NCBI GenBank assembly: GCA_018433085.1
Contig: JAHDRW010000032.1
Span: 1-64,000 of the forward strand
Reading direction: 5' to 3'
DNA length: 64,000 nucleotides
Origin: Deltaproteobacteria bacterium
GTDB lineage: Bacteria; Desulfobacterota; Desulfomonilia; UBA1062
Both the position numbers and the translations under genes were made by a program. The notes beneath the pieces are model-generated. The model did not search any database, had not been told where the DNA came from, and saw nothing but the letters and a program-made list of their open reading frames with translations. Shown here in pieces: positions 52,759-62,212 of the stretch; within the stretch, counting starts at the first letter, position 1; every line of letters starts with the position of its first letter.

Positions 52759-53475
52759 ATGAGCGGCGTCGACACCACCGGGTGGAACTCTTCCATGAGG
52801 CGGATGTTCGGCGACGTCTCCCTTCACTACGATCTGCTCAACACCCTCATGACCTTCGGCAGGGACCAGGCGTGGCGGCGCTATGCGATCCGCACGGCAA
52901 TGCTCCCCGAAGGAGGCGCGCTCCTCCTTGACGTGGGCACGGGTACCGGAAAGATAGCCCTGGAGGCCAAGGGCCGGGATTCCGGTCTCACGGTGGCGGC
53001 CCTCGACCTCACGCCCGACATGATGAAGAAGGGGAGACTCTCGGATGCAAGTAACGGCGTCTTCTGGATAAACGGCGACGCCCTGGTGCTGCCCTTCGAC
53101 GACAGCCGGTTCGATGCCGTGATATCGAGCTACCTGATGCGCAATGTCCCGGACATACGCCGGGCGTTTCAGGAACAGCTCCGGGTGGTCAAACCAGGAG
53201 GGCGCGTGGTGTGCCTGGACACCAGTCCCCCTGCCTCACTCCTGCTCAGACCTGTCATATGGGTCTATTTCCGGTTCGTCATCCCGCTTCTGGGGGGTCT
53301 GATCAGCGGCAGATGGGAGGCCTATCGCTACCTGCCCCGGTCGACCCAGGCCTTCAAGACGCCCGAAGAGCTCGCAGAGATCATGACGGACACCGGGTTC
53401 ACCGGCATCGGTTATCGCCGGTTCATGCTCGGGACCATGGCCGTGGTCTGGGGAACACGACCTCACGGGATCTGA
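52759..53475 (+). CDS. UbiE/MenG-like SAM-dependent methyltransferase
   Basis: The 238-residue protein has the SAM loop LLDVGTGTGKIALEA, LTPDMMKKGR, INGDALVLPFDDSRFDAVISSYLMRNVPD and PGGRVVCLDTSPP, closely the pattern of menaquinone/ubiquinone methyltransferases. It probably methylates demethylmenaquinone. The start at 52759 follows GGGAGAAGAG; the frame from 52696 would add a poor-quality tail. No men genes are near. Confidence 0.85.
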   Translation: MSGVDTTGWNSSMRRMFGDVSLHYDLLNTLMTFGRDQAWRRYAIRTAMLPEGGALLLDVGTGTGKIALEAKGRDSGLTVAALDLTPDMMKKGRLSDASNGVFWINGDALVLPFDDSRFDAVISSYLMRNVPDIRRAFQEQLRVVKPGGRVVCLDTSPPASLLLRPVIWVYFRFVIPLLGGLISGRWEAYRYLPRSTQAFKTPEELAEIMTDTGFTGIGYRRFMLGTMAVVWGTRPHGI

Positions 53476-53779
53476 AGTCCTCCGGACGAAACAGACCATC
53501 CGTGGAGCGCTACGCCCCGGGGGCCTCGCCCCCTCTCCCCCGGTATCCAGGTGCCCGCGACTCCCCGTTCCGGATAACCTCCGTGCCTCCTCCCCTGGCC
53601 GGACACCCCCAAGGCCGGCGTTTTTTTTGCGCAGTTCAATCCCGATGACCGTCTCACGCGGCCCGGCTGTCCGACCCCGTGCGCCGATGAGTCCCCCGCC
53701 GTTGATTTCCGCTCTGCCTGCGTGTATATCAGGAGGAAAAGAGGGAAGAATAACCCGTAGTATTGAGTGAAGAGGGACC
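53476..53779. other. Intergenic region
   Basis: About 300 bases before the GTPase with no supported gene. AGGAGG at 53731-53736 lies in a purine-rich stretch some 45 bases upstream of the GTPase ATG; nothing else is seen. Confidence 0.4.
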
Positions 53780-54766
53780 ATGCCTGCCAATCTTCCACCG
53801 ACATATCTGGAAGCGGAGCGGCGCTATCGCGAGGCGAAAACCCCGCAGGAAAAGCTCGATGCCCTGGAGGAGATGCTCGCCATCATACCCAAGCACAAGG
53901 GCACCGACAAGCTCCAGGCCGACCTCAAGCGCAGGATCGCCAGGCACCGGGACGAGACGCAGAAAAAAAAGGGCGCCGTCGTCCAGAAAGGCATCTTTCA
54001 CCTCGACAAGGAGGGGGCCGCGCAGGTGGTGATCGTAGGGCCTCCCAACACCGGCAAGTCCTCCCTGGTCGACCGGCTCACCAAGGCATCTCCGGAGATC
54101 GCGGACTTTCCCCACACCACGCACAAACCCACCCCGGGCATGGCCCAGTACGAGAACATCCAGTTCCAGCTCATCGACACGCCGCCTTTGACCGGCGAGT
54201 ACGTGGACCCTGCCATGGCCGACATGATCCGTCGTGCGGACGTGGTGGTCGTGCTCATCGATCTCGCGGCCGAGCCCTTGAGCCAGTATGAGGACACCAT
54301 GGCCATGCTGGAGTCGTTCCGCATCTACCCGGAGAACGCCGAGGTGCCCCAGGAGGCGAGAAGGCCGGTCTTCCTCAAGAAAATCCTGCTGCTTGCGAAC
54401 AAGATGGAGACGAAAAAAGAACAGGACGACTTCGAGACCTTCATCGAGCTCACCGGCCTCTGCATCCCGGCGCTGGGCATCTCGGTTCACCGGGACAGAA
54501 ACCTCTCCGAATTCCTGGACACCCTCTACCGTCTCACCGGTATCATCAGGGTCTACTCGAAGAACCCGGGCAAGGAACCCGATCTTAAGGAACCGTTCGT
54601 GATCCCCCGGGGCAGCACCCTGGAGGACCTGGCCGGAAAGATTCACAAGGACTTCGTCACCAGGCTCAAATATGCCCGGATCTGGGGCAAAACGGTCCAC
54701 GACGGCCAGATGGCCCAGCGTGACTATGTGCTGCAGGACGGAGACATCGTGGAGATTCACGCCTGA
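53780..54766 (+). CDS. DRG/Obg-like GTPase with a TGS domain
   Basis: A 328-residue protein: coiled N-terminal (about 1-70), then a G domain with GPPNTGKS (87-94), FPHTTHKPTPG as switch I, DTPPLTGEY as G3 (a Pro replaces the usual Gly of DxxG), NKME as G4, then a C-terminal TGS domain (IPRGSTLEDLAGKIHKDF...GDIVEIH). It is most like the DRG/Rbg branch, tied to ribosomes. The altered G3 could affect hydrolysis. The ATG is at 53780, following AGAGGGACC; the other frames here are shadows. Confidence 0.88.
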   Translation: MPANLPPTYLEAERRYREAKTPQEKLDALEEMLAIIPKHKGTDKLQADLKRRIARHRDETQKKKGAVVQKGIFHLDKEGAAQVVIVGPPNTGKSSLVDRLTKASPEIADFPHTTHKPTPGMAQYENIQFQLIDTPPLTGEYVDPAMADMIRRADVVVVLIDLAAEPLSQYEDTMAMLESFRIYPENAEVPQEARRPVFLKKILLLANKMETKKEQDDFETFIELTGLCIPALGISVHRDRNLSEFLDTLYRLTGIIRVYSKNPGKEPDLKEPFVIPRGSTLEDLAGKIHKDFVTRLKYARIWGKTVHDGQMAQRDYVLQDGDIVEIHA

Positions 54767-54882
54767 ATGAACCGCCCCTCCCTAAAGAAATCGCGGCACG
54801 CGTCCGGCGGACTCGCCCTTGTTCATCAGGCATGGCCCTCTACGGCGCGGTGCTTCCGCACACAGAGGCAAAGGACGTGCTT

Positions 54883-55683
54883 ATGTCAGAAGAATTCGAG
54901 CTCACCCTGAGGGTATGCGCGCAGGACCCGGGGCACCTCTTTTGCACTGTGGCCGGGCTCCGGTTCCTTGGCCCCTACGAGCTCGTTCCAGCGGGCACCT
55001 CCGTGGTGCACGACCGGTATTTCGACACGGACCGCGGCAGGCTCATGCACGGCAGGTTCGCGCTCAGACTCAGGCAGAATCGGGGCCGCACCTTGCTCGG
55101 TCTCAAGGGAAAGGAGCGGATCGATGCCCGGGGCGCGATCCGCCGCCTGGAGATCGAGGGAGAGTGGTCTGAAGACATGCTGGATCACGTGCTTGAGGCT
55201 GCCGGGTTCACCCCGCGCCGGAGCCCGGCCTTCCTGCTCCAAGACCCTGTCGGCACCCTGTCTGGACTGGGACTCCGTGTCATTCAGCACCGCAGGATGG
55301 AGAGGACCGGGATGCATGTCGTGGACACGCGCATACAGGCCGAGGGGATCGTAGGAGAGCTGACCCTCGATACGGTCCGCTATCAGGCGGCGGGCACGGT
55401 GCTCATCCACCACGAGATTGAAATTGAGGCGTCTTCGCAGGGCAGTGAATATATGGTGGCGGACCTTGCCTCTCTCCTGCGGGAGGAATTTCCGGACGCC
55501 CTGTGCCGGTGGGACCACAACAAGCTCATTACCGGGCTCGCGCTCCAGACCCTGGCCGCACAAAACCCCGCCGGGCATTCATCACCCGAGGGCATCGTCG
55601 TCTCGGAGCAGTGGTACGAGAGGATCGAGGACTGGATCAGAAGGCATCGGGATTTCCTTGGGCAGGCGGAGGGTCATCGGTAG
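54883..55683 (+). CDS. CYTH-domain protein
   Basis: A 266-residue protein with the CYTH (triphosphate tunnel) pattern: EFELTLRV at the start in place of the usual ExExK, VHDRYFDTDRGRLMHGRFALRLRQN and TLLGLKGKERI. Family members hydrolyse inorganic triphosphate or bind long polyphosphate. The N-terminal ExExK is here EFELTL, so the lysine is missing, which may weaken metal binding. The start 54883 follows AAAGGA; the earlier ATG 54832 has none. Confidence 0.8.
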   Translation: MSEEFELTLRVCAQDPGHLFCTVAGLRFLGPYELVPAGTSVVHDRYFDTDRGRLMHGRFALRLRQNRGRTLLGLKGKERIDARGAIRRLEIEGEWSEDMLDHVLEAAGFTPRRSPAFLLQDPVGTLSGLGLRVIQHRRMERTGMHVVDTRIQAEGIVGELTLDTVRYQAAGTVLIHHEIEIEASSQGSEYMVADLASLLREEFPDALCRWDHNKLITGLALQTLAAQNPAGHSSPEGIVVSEQWYERIEDWIRRHRDFLGQAEGHR

Positions 55684-55898
55684 GGCCTGCCAATCGCCTC
55701 CTGCGGCCCCGGCGTGAGCGATTTCCGGACAGGAACGGTATGGGGCGGTTCGCTCCTGAATCCCTTGCACGCCCGTATCCCGGGGGCCTTCACCGCCCCG
55801 GCGGCGGATTCCTTCGAATCCTGTGCCGAGCCGGGGTCGGTACACCGGACATTCCCTTGCCTGCCGCTTTCACGCAAGAACTCGAAAGCCCTTCCATC

Positions 55899-56171
55899 TT
55901 ACTCTGCGGCAATGTGGCTGGCCAGATTCAGGACTTCTTCGAAAATGTCTCTCATCTCGTTGATCTTGTCGGAGATGAGCATGAAGAGTATCTCGAGCCG
56001 CAAGACAGGATCAAAGGTGGTGCCCAACAGCCGGTCGATCTCTTCCTGGGTGCTCACGAGATCAGGATTATCCGACAGGAACCTGTCTCTTTGCCGGATG
56101 AGCTCCTGAATCTCCCGGTGTTCACCTGTTCCCCCTGTTTCCCGACACGTGGCGAAATCATCATAATGCAT
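55899..56171 (-). CDS. Small hypothetical protein, 90 aa
   Basis: An acidic helical protein, starting MHYDDFATCRETGG, with AGGGTG before the ATG at 56171. It resembles loosely the DUF3135 group of small proteins (a D-Y-D-D-F start and two helices), but I am not sure. A longer frame to 56267 is possible but lacks a good ribosome binding site. It is alone on its strand between two plus-strand units. Confidence 0.55.
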   Translation of the reverse strand: MHYDDFATCRETGGTGEHREIQELIRQRDRFLSDNPDLVSTQEEIDRLLGTTFDPVLRLEILFMLISDKINEMRDIFEEVLNLASHIAAE

Positions 56172-56771
56172 GGCTACACCCTGATCATGGATCACGTCTC
56201 CGCCCCTTTTCCCCGCCTGTTCCAAAAACAGGGGAGGAATCCGGGCCACCAGCCATACCGCCAGCAAGGCGTATGCCAGTTTGGATATATAATTATATCA
56301 ATGGTTTAATCTATATCCTCCAGACAATCCTACTCTTGGGTCGATAAAACAGCAAATTTTTTCATTCATTGGGAATAATTGTTCCCCTTCTTTTCTTATT
56401 CAATCATAATGCGTAAAAAAGGAGGCGTGACATCCTCCGCACATCGCCCGACCCATCCTTATAGAGCTAAGAATAAGGGCATCGGATCGCATCTCCACTG
56501 CGAAGGGCAACATCGTCATTGACATTCACCAGGCAATTCTCCCATAGTAAAAAACCAATGCAAAGCTCGGCCCGGTTTTTTCCCGGTATTCTACCGAAAC
56601 AGGCAGAGTCTTCCGGGAACTCCGCACGGCCTGCTCACGTGGGCGGGGGGCGGGGGCGCAGAGAATGGACCGTATGCTTACCCGCGCCACACCGTCGCCG
56701 CAACAGGGCCGACCTGTCGTTCAGTGGAACCAGAAGGATCTGTACGTGTAATTACTGATTGGGAGGAAACC
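56172..56771. other. Intergenic region
   Basis: Six hundred bases with no supported gene. 56270-56420 is AT-rich and could hold promoters for the small leftward gene (TATAATTATATC near 56286) and for the rightward unit. A short frame at 56519-56758 lacks a ribosome binding site and recognisable content. Confidence 0.5.
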
Positions 56772-57443
56772 ATGGAAAGGGATCGGTTGCCGCCTCATGC
56801 CCCTGCACCGTGGGCCCTGACCGGCTCGGGCTACATTCTCCTCTTCCGCCTCACCCGGGAGTTCGTCCGCGGGCAGGGTCTGGTGCCTGAAGCGATGCAA
56901 CATTCTTTCCGGGGAGGATTCGGCGCGGTCATGTACGTGGACTATCTCAGCTCCGACGTCGGACCGTATCGGGAGTTGCTCTTCATTCCGGGCGCGTTCG
57001 ATTTCTCCGGCAGAACATATTACTCCATCACCTGCATCTACGTGTCCACCCTCGAGAGCGTGCGGGAAGGAAGGAGCAACTGGGGGATTCCCAAGGAGCT
57101 CGCATCCTTCGAGGCGATTATGGAGCCTGGGGGAGCGGAGAGGGTCCGGGTGGAGTCAGAGGGCCGGACTGTCGCGGAATTCCTGTTCAGGAGCCGCCCC
57201 GTGAGCCTGCCGGTCACAACCGTGGTGGTGCCGGCCTCCTTGAGGACCCTTGCCCACCGCTCGGGAGGCAAAACCCTGCTCACCGCACCCAGGGCACGCG
57301 GAAGCATTGCCCCTGCGCGGACCCTGGAGATCCGCACGGACGGATCGCTCTTTCCGCCCGTGGAGAGGGCGAGCCGGCTCGGCACCGTGAGGGTTCCGCA
57401 TTTCTTCATGGTCTTCCCGCCGGCCCGGGTCATGGAGCAGTAA
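56772..57443 (+). CDS. Acetoacetate-decarboxylase-like protein
   Basis: A 223-residue protein of the ADC superfamily. The Lys in NWGIPKELASFE matches the Schiff-base Lys of acetoacetate decarboxylase. Family members decarboxylate acetoacetate or catalyse related aldol or dehydration steps. The start 56772 follows GGGAGGAAACC. The gene is followed by a PhzF homologue about 140 bases later. The substrate is unknown. Confidence 0.8.
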   Translation: MERDRLPPHAPAPWALTGSGYILLFRLTREFVRGQGLVPEAMQHSFRGGFGAVMYVDYLSSDVGPYRELLFIPGAFDFSGRTYYSITCIYVSTLESVREGRSNWGIPKELASFEAIMEPGGAERVRVESEGRTVAEFLFRSRPVSLPVTTVVVPASLRTLAHRSGGKTLLTAPRARGSIAPARTLEIRTDGSLFPPVERASRLGTVRVPHFFMVFPPARVMEQ

Positions 57444-57580
57444 CGATGAGCCGGGCCTTGTCACTGAGCGTCCGGCCGTGTGCGGAGGTTATGGACCGGT
57501 CATGCGAAAAGAAGACACCCCGGGGCAGGGCACCGCTTCCGGTTATACCGGTTCATGACGGTTAAGGAGGTAAGCGATTC

Positions 57581-58366
57581 ATGGAAATATCCCTGTATCA
57601 GGTCGATGCATTCGCCTCATCGGTGTTCTCGGGCAACCCTGCCGCGGTGTGTCCTTTGCGGGAATGGCTTCCGGAAAGCCTCATGCAGTCCATGGCCCGG
57701 GAAAACAACCTCTCGGAGACGGCCTTTCTGGTGCCCGAGGGGGATGCATACCGGATCCGCTGGTTCACCCCCGAGGCGGAGGTCGATCTCTGCGGCCACG
57801 CCACCCTGGCATCCGCCCACGTGATCTTCAGCTTTCTGGACACGGGGCGCACGCGGGTGAGCTTTCAGTCCAGGAGCGGTCCCCTTCGGGTCAGCCGCTC
57901 GGGAGACCTGCTCGTCATGGACTTTCCGTCGCAACCCCCGCGTGCCTGCGAGGTGCCTGCGGGCCTCCTTCCGGCCCTGGGCGCTGAAGCCCGGACCGTG
58001 CTCTGCTCCGAGGATTACTTCGTGGTATTTTCCGACGAAGAGGAGATACTCGCCCTGAAGCCGGATATGAACGGGCTTGCGAGGCTCGGCCTGCGCGGGG
58101 TCATCGTGACGGCCCCGGGCAAAAATATAGATTTTGTATCCCGCTTCTTTGCTCCCGGGATCGGGATTCCCGAAGACCCGGTCACGGGCTCGGCGCACTG
58201 CGCCCTCGTCCCCTACTGGGCGGAGCGCCTGCGGAAAAACGACCTCCACGCGCGCCAGATATCCCGCCGGGGAGGCGAGCTCTTCTGCCGGGACCTGGGC
58301 GATCGTGTGGAGATAGCGGGCAGGGCCGCGCTCTATATGACGGGAACGATCTTTGTCAACGGATGA
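57581..58366 (+). CDS. PhzF-family isomerase-like protein
   Basis: A 261-residue protein with the two-lobed PhzF/DAP-epimerase-like fold: FSGNPAAVCPL, ENNLSETAFLVPE (with the catalytic Glu45-type residue in SETAF), WFTPEAEVDLCGHATLASAH and EDPVTGSAHCALVPYW. PhzF isomerises trans-2,3-dihydro-3-hydroxyanthranilate in phenazine synthesis; most homologues outside phenazine clusters have unknown substrates. AAGGAGGT lies upstream of the ATG. No other phenazine genes are nearby. Confidence 0.92.
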   Translation: MEISLYQVDAFASSVFSGNPAAVCPLREWLPESLMQSMARENNLSETAFLVPEGDAYRIRWFTPEAEVDLCGHATLASAHVIFSFLDTGRTRVSFQSRSGPLRVSRSGDLLVMDFPSQPPRACEVPAGLLPALGAEARTVLCSEDYFVVFSDEEEILALKPDMNGLARLGLRGVIVTAPGKNIDFVSRFFAPGIGIPEDPVTGSAHCALVPYWAERLRKNDLHARQISRRGGELFCRDLGDRVEIAGRAALYMTGTIFVNG

Positions 58367-58721
58367 GCCAGGACGATTCCCGGGGAGGGGAGATCCATCC
58401 GTCTAAGGGAATCAGCGCGGGCAAGAGAGCCCCACGCGGATTCGGCATGCTCACATGAACCGCATCCCCTGACACGGTTCACGAGACAATCCCGGATCGG
58501 AACGCGGGGGTTTCCACGGTACAGGTCCGCTGTGTCCTGCACCGGCGAGGCCCCGGCCCGAAAAACGATGCGGCGCACAAAGCATGATATGAGCCGCGGG
58601 GCACCTGTGTATCCCGCGGAAAATCCTTATCAAAGGGCAATATTTGAATGAACTGCCCCTCACAGCAAACTGAAAGGGTATCGAGCCCCCAGAGAGAATG
58701 AATCCTTACAGGAGGGAACTT
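58367..58721. other. Intergenic region
   Basis: About 355 bases with no supported gene between the PhzF and acylase genes. The only clear signal is CAGGAGGG just before the acylase ATG at 58722. Confidence 0.45.
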
Positions 58722-61364
58722 ATGGGCGAGATGAAACAGAAAAAACAGTATCGGACGTTTCACCAGACCATGCCCGCCCCGTGCCGGACTGGTGCCGGGT
58801 TCCGATTTTTTCCGCTCCCGGTCCTGGTTGCCGCGCTGGTCCTGTCTGCAGCGTTCGCTGCCGGGTGCACCCGGATGCTCGACTCCTACTTTGCCGACAC
58901 CGCCCCAAAACTGGAAGGCACCATCACCATCCAGGGGCTCAGAGAGCAGGTCACGGTCCGCCGGGACGATCTGGGCATACCCTTCATCGAGGCACGAAAC
59001 ATGGAAGACCTCGCCTTTGCCATGGGTTTTGTCAACGCCTCGGACCGGCTCGGCCAGATGATCAGCCTCAAGCTCGTTTCGCAGGGAAGGGTCTCGGAAA
59101 TGACGGGCAGGGCGGGTCTGGATATCGATGTCTTCATGCGCACGGTCAACCTGAAAAAGGCCGCACGCCTGCTCTACGTCGAGATGCCGCCTGACAGAAA
59201 ATCCCTCCTCGAATCCTATGCCCGGGGCGTGAACGCCTATATCGGGCTCCACCGGGACAGCCTCCCCCCCGAGCTCGACATGGCCGGCCACGATCCAGGT
59301 CAGTGGGAGCCGATCGACTCCATCGGCATCTTCACCCTGGTGAACTTTGCCCTTGCCTTCAACATGCACGAAGAGGCCGCCGCCCTCGCCCTGGCGAAGA
59401 CCATGGGCCCGGAGAAGACCGCATGGCTCCTTCCCGTCTATCCGGACGAGCCCATCGCCCTGGACGAGGCGGCCAAGCTTTCCGGGGTCGACCTTTCCGG
59501 CGCGCTCCCCGCCCTCGGCCGCCTCACCGCGGCGGCTGGCCTGCAGGCCGCATGGGGGCTCGTCCCTGTCGCGGCGTCCAACAACTGGGTGATCGCACCT
59601 GAGAAAACCCTGAACAAGGCGAGCATCCTCGCCAACGACACCCACCTGCTGCTAAGCCTCCCCTCCCTGTGGAACCTCGTGCACGTGCGCTGCGAGGGAA
59701 TAATCGACGCTGCAGGGGTGAACCTTGCGGGCGTGCCCGCCATCGTGGCCGGCTACAACGGCCATATCGCCTGGGGGATGACCATGGTCATGGCCGACAA
59801 CCAGGATCTCTTTCTCGAACAGCTCAGGATGATCGACACAAAGCTGCACTACCGCTACCAGGATGACTGGCTGCCGGTCGTGGAGCGCACCGAGACGATA
59901 CACATCAGGGGGGAGGACCCGGTGAACGTCACCGTGTTCGAGACCAGGCACGGCCCCCTGCTCAATGACGTGCTGAAAAACCCTCCCCAGAATCCCTTCA
60001 TGCCCGATTCCGTGCAGCTCCCCCTGGGTGCGGCATTTTCCTGGGCAGCCTTCGAACCCGGAGACGAGAGCGTGGACGCGTTTTTCTCGCTGAGCACGGC
60101 CCGCTCGGTGGAAGAGGCCCTGCCCCTGCTCCGCAGGATACGGGCCATCCCGCTCAACATGGTCGTGGCCGACCGGGAGAATATCGGATGGCAGGTGACG
60201 GGGCGCTATCCGCTGAGAAAAAACGGCAGGGGCCTCATGCCCTCTCCGGGATGGACCGGCGAGTACGACTGGGTCGGATATCTTGACCCGGCCGAGTTGC
60301 CATGGGCACTGAACCCGGCCGAGGGGTTCATCGGCACGGCAAATCACCGCACCGTGCCGCCGGATTATCCCCATGTCCTGTCCTCGTCCTGGTACTGGCC
60401 GTCCCGGGCCGAGCGCATCGCCGAGATGATCACGGCCTCTTCGGCGCACACCCTTGAGAGCAGCATGGACATGCAGCTGGACGTCCGCTCCTCCTCTGCT
60501 CCAAAGGTGCGCGGACTCTTTCTCGAAGGAGCGCTCTCCCGCGACATCTCCCGCGAGATCGACTCCTGGGAAAATCGGCGCCGGAAAGACCGTGCACGAG
60601 AGGCGCTCGACATGCTCCGTGACTGCGACGGCATCATGGCGTGCGATTCGAGAAACGCGCTTATCACCGGGGCGCTGATGCACGCCGTCACCGCAAACGC
60701 CTTCCTCGACGAGCTCGGCCCGGAGGAATCGCCGGCCTGGAAGGCCTTTATCACCAGCAACAACGCGAGCTACTGCGCCACCACGGACCATCTTCTCGTC
60801 CGGGGCGACGAGAGCCCGTTTTGGGACGACGTATCCACGCCCGAGCCCGAGACCAAGGCCCGGATCCTGGCCCTGTCACTGGCCGACGCGATCGTGTTCG
60901 CAGAGGACGCGCTCGGCGCGGACAGAGGCCGATGGACGTGGGGCGCGCTCCACACCTACCGGTTCAGGACGGAATCGTCCAAGATGGCCCCCCACCTGGA
61001 ATTTTTTCAGAGAAAGGCCATGCAGGCCATGGCATCCTACTTCAACCGGGGCCCCTTCCCGGCGCCCGGAGACCATTCGACACTGAACGTCTCCGCGTAT
61101 ACGATCGGCCGAGACTTCGACACCTGGCTGGTCCCGGCCATGCGGATGGTAGTGGACTTCAGCAGGGAAGAGCCGCTTTACATCATCAACAGCACGGGAC
61201 AGAGCGACAACCCCGTAAGCCCGCACTACGACGACGGCATCCGCGCGTGGCTTGCGGGATCGTACCAGCCCATGCCCTTTGCCCGGGATGCGGCCGAGAG
61301 GCAGTATGACCGGGCCCTGATGCTCGCCCCAGCCGCCGTGCAAGACGCTTCCCGGGGACCGTGA
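58722..61364 (+). CDS. Penicillin-acylase-family Ntn hydrolase, lipoprotein
   Basis: An 880-residue precursor of the penicillin/N-acyl-homoserine-lactone acylase family. A signal sequence ends in AAGC (Cys49), so the protein is probably lipid-anchored, after a charged N-terminal tail. After the small subunit part the autoprocessing Ser286 in VAASNNWVIAP becomes the catalytic N terminus of the large subunit, as in all family members. It hydrolyses an amide such as acyl-homoserine lactone, penicillin or a lipid amide. The start at 58722 is supported by AGGAGGG; 58698 is in frame but the shorter is preferred. Confidence 0.88.
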   Translation: MGEMKQKKQYRTFHQTMPAPCRTGAGFRFFPLPVLVAALVLSAAFAAGCTRMLDSYFADTAPKLEGTITIQGLREQVTVRRDDLGIPFIEARNMEDLAFAMGFVNASDRLGQMISLKLVSQGRVSEMTGRAGLDIDVFMRTVNLKKAARLLYVEMPPDRKSLLESYARGVNAYIGLHRDSLPPELDMAGHDPGQWEPIDSIGIFTLVNFALAFNMHEEAAALALAKTMGPEKTAWLLPVYPDEPIALDEAAKLSGVDLSGALPALGRLTAAAGLQAAWGLVPVAASNNWVIAPEKTLNKASILANDTHLLLSLPSLWNLVHVRCEGIIDAAGVNLAGVPAIVAGYNGHIAWGMTMVMADNQDLFLEQLRMIDTKLHYRYQDDWLPVVERTETIHIRGEDPVNVTVFETRHGPLLNDVLKNPPQNPFMPDSVQLPLGAAFSWAAFEPGDESVDAFFSLSTARSVEEALPLLRRIRAIPLNMVVADRENIGWQVTGRYPLRKNGRGLMPSPGWTGEYDWVGYLDPAELPWALNPAEGFIGTANHRTVPPDYPHVLSSSWYWPSRAERIAEMITASSAHTLESSMDMQLDVRSSSAPKVRGLFLEGALSRDISREIDSWENRRRKDRAREALDMLRDCDGIMACDSRNALITGALMHAVTANAFLDELGPEESPAWKAFITSNNASYCATTDHLLVRGDESPFWDDVSTPEPETKARILALSLADAIVFAEDALGADRGRWTWGALHTYRFRTESSKMAPHLEFFQRKAMQAMASYFNRGPFPAPGDHSTLNVSAYTIGRDFDTWLVPAMRMVVDFSREEPLYIINSTGQSDNPVSPHYDDGIRAWLAGSYQPMPFARDAAERQYDRALMLAPAAVQDASRGP

Positions 61365-61523
61365 GACCTCTGATTTTTTCCCTTTTCCTGAAACATTTTC
61401 TCAGGTAAAGAATAGGCTCTTCAAAAGGTCCAAAGGCGCCTCTCCAGCCGGGCCGCGATTCGCTTCGCCCCGGAACATGGACCTCGTGCACGGCACGGAA
61501 CTTACACAAATAAGGAGTGTTGT

Positions 61524-62141
61524 ATGATTCACAAGAACGTTGTGACCGACTTCTGTCCAAAAGAATCCATGCCCTCTATCGATGCCACCGCCTATGTCCA
61601 TCCGCTCGCCGCGGTGATCGGCAACGTGACGGTCGGCAGACGGGTGATGGTCGCCCCCTTTGCCGCCGTACGGGGCGACGAGGGTCAGCCCATCCGGGTG
61701 GACGACGAGGCCAATGTGCAGGACGGCGTCGTGCTCCACGGCCTGGAGACCGAGCTCAAGGGCAGGCCCGTAGAAAAGAATCTCGTGGAGGCCGACGGAA
61801 AACCATATGCGGTGTATGTGGGCAAGCGGGTGTCCCTGGCGCACCAGGTCCAGATACACGGCCCGGCCCGCGTTGGCGACGACAGCTTCGTGGGCATGCA
61901 GACCCTGGTCTTCAAATCGTCGGTGGGAAAAAACTGCGTGGTGGAGCCGGGCTGCATCCTCATGGGGGTGAGCGTTCCCGACAACAGGTATGTCCCTGCG
62001 GGCACGGTGCTCAAGAAGCAGGAAGACGCGGAGAGCCTTCCCGTGATCACGGACGACTACCCGCTCAAGGACCTGAACAAGGGCGTCATCCATGTGAACA
62101 CCGCCCTGGCCGACGGCTACAACAGGTCCGGCCCGAAATAA
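61524..62141 (+). CDS. Gamma-class carbonic anhydrase (Cam-like)
   Basis: Converts CO2 and bicarbonate as a trimer of left-handed beta helices. The 205-residue protein has hexapeptide repeats and the metal His set His72, His107 and His112 (VLHG, SLAHQVQIHGP). Arg50 and Asp52 match the conserved RGDEG. Residues 80-95 form an acidic loop like that of Cam. No signal peptide, unlike Methanosarcina Cam. AAGGAGTG precedes the ATG. The next gene follows at about 70 bases. Confidence 0.88.
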   Translation: MIHKNVVTDFCPKESMPSIDATAYVHPLAAVIGNVTVGRRVMVAPFAAVRGDEGQPIRVDDEANVQDGVVLHGLETELKGRPVEKNLVEADGKPYAVYVGKRVSLAHQVQIHGPARVGDDSFVGMQTLVFKSSVGKNCVVEPGCILMGVSVPDNRYVPAGTVLKKQEDAESLPVITDDYPLKDLNKGVIHVNTALADGYNRSGPK

Positions 62142-62212
62142 ACGGGGCGACCCGCACCAAGCAGCGGGGCCTTGCCTGAATGAACTGTGAAAATACGAAA
62201 GGAACATATCCC

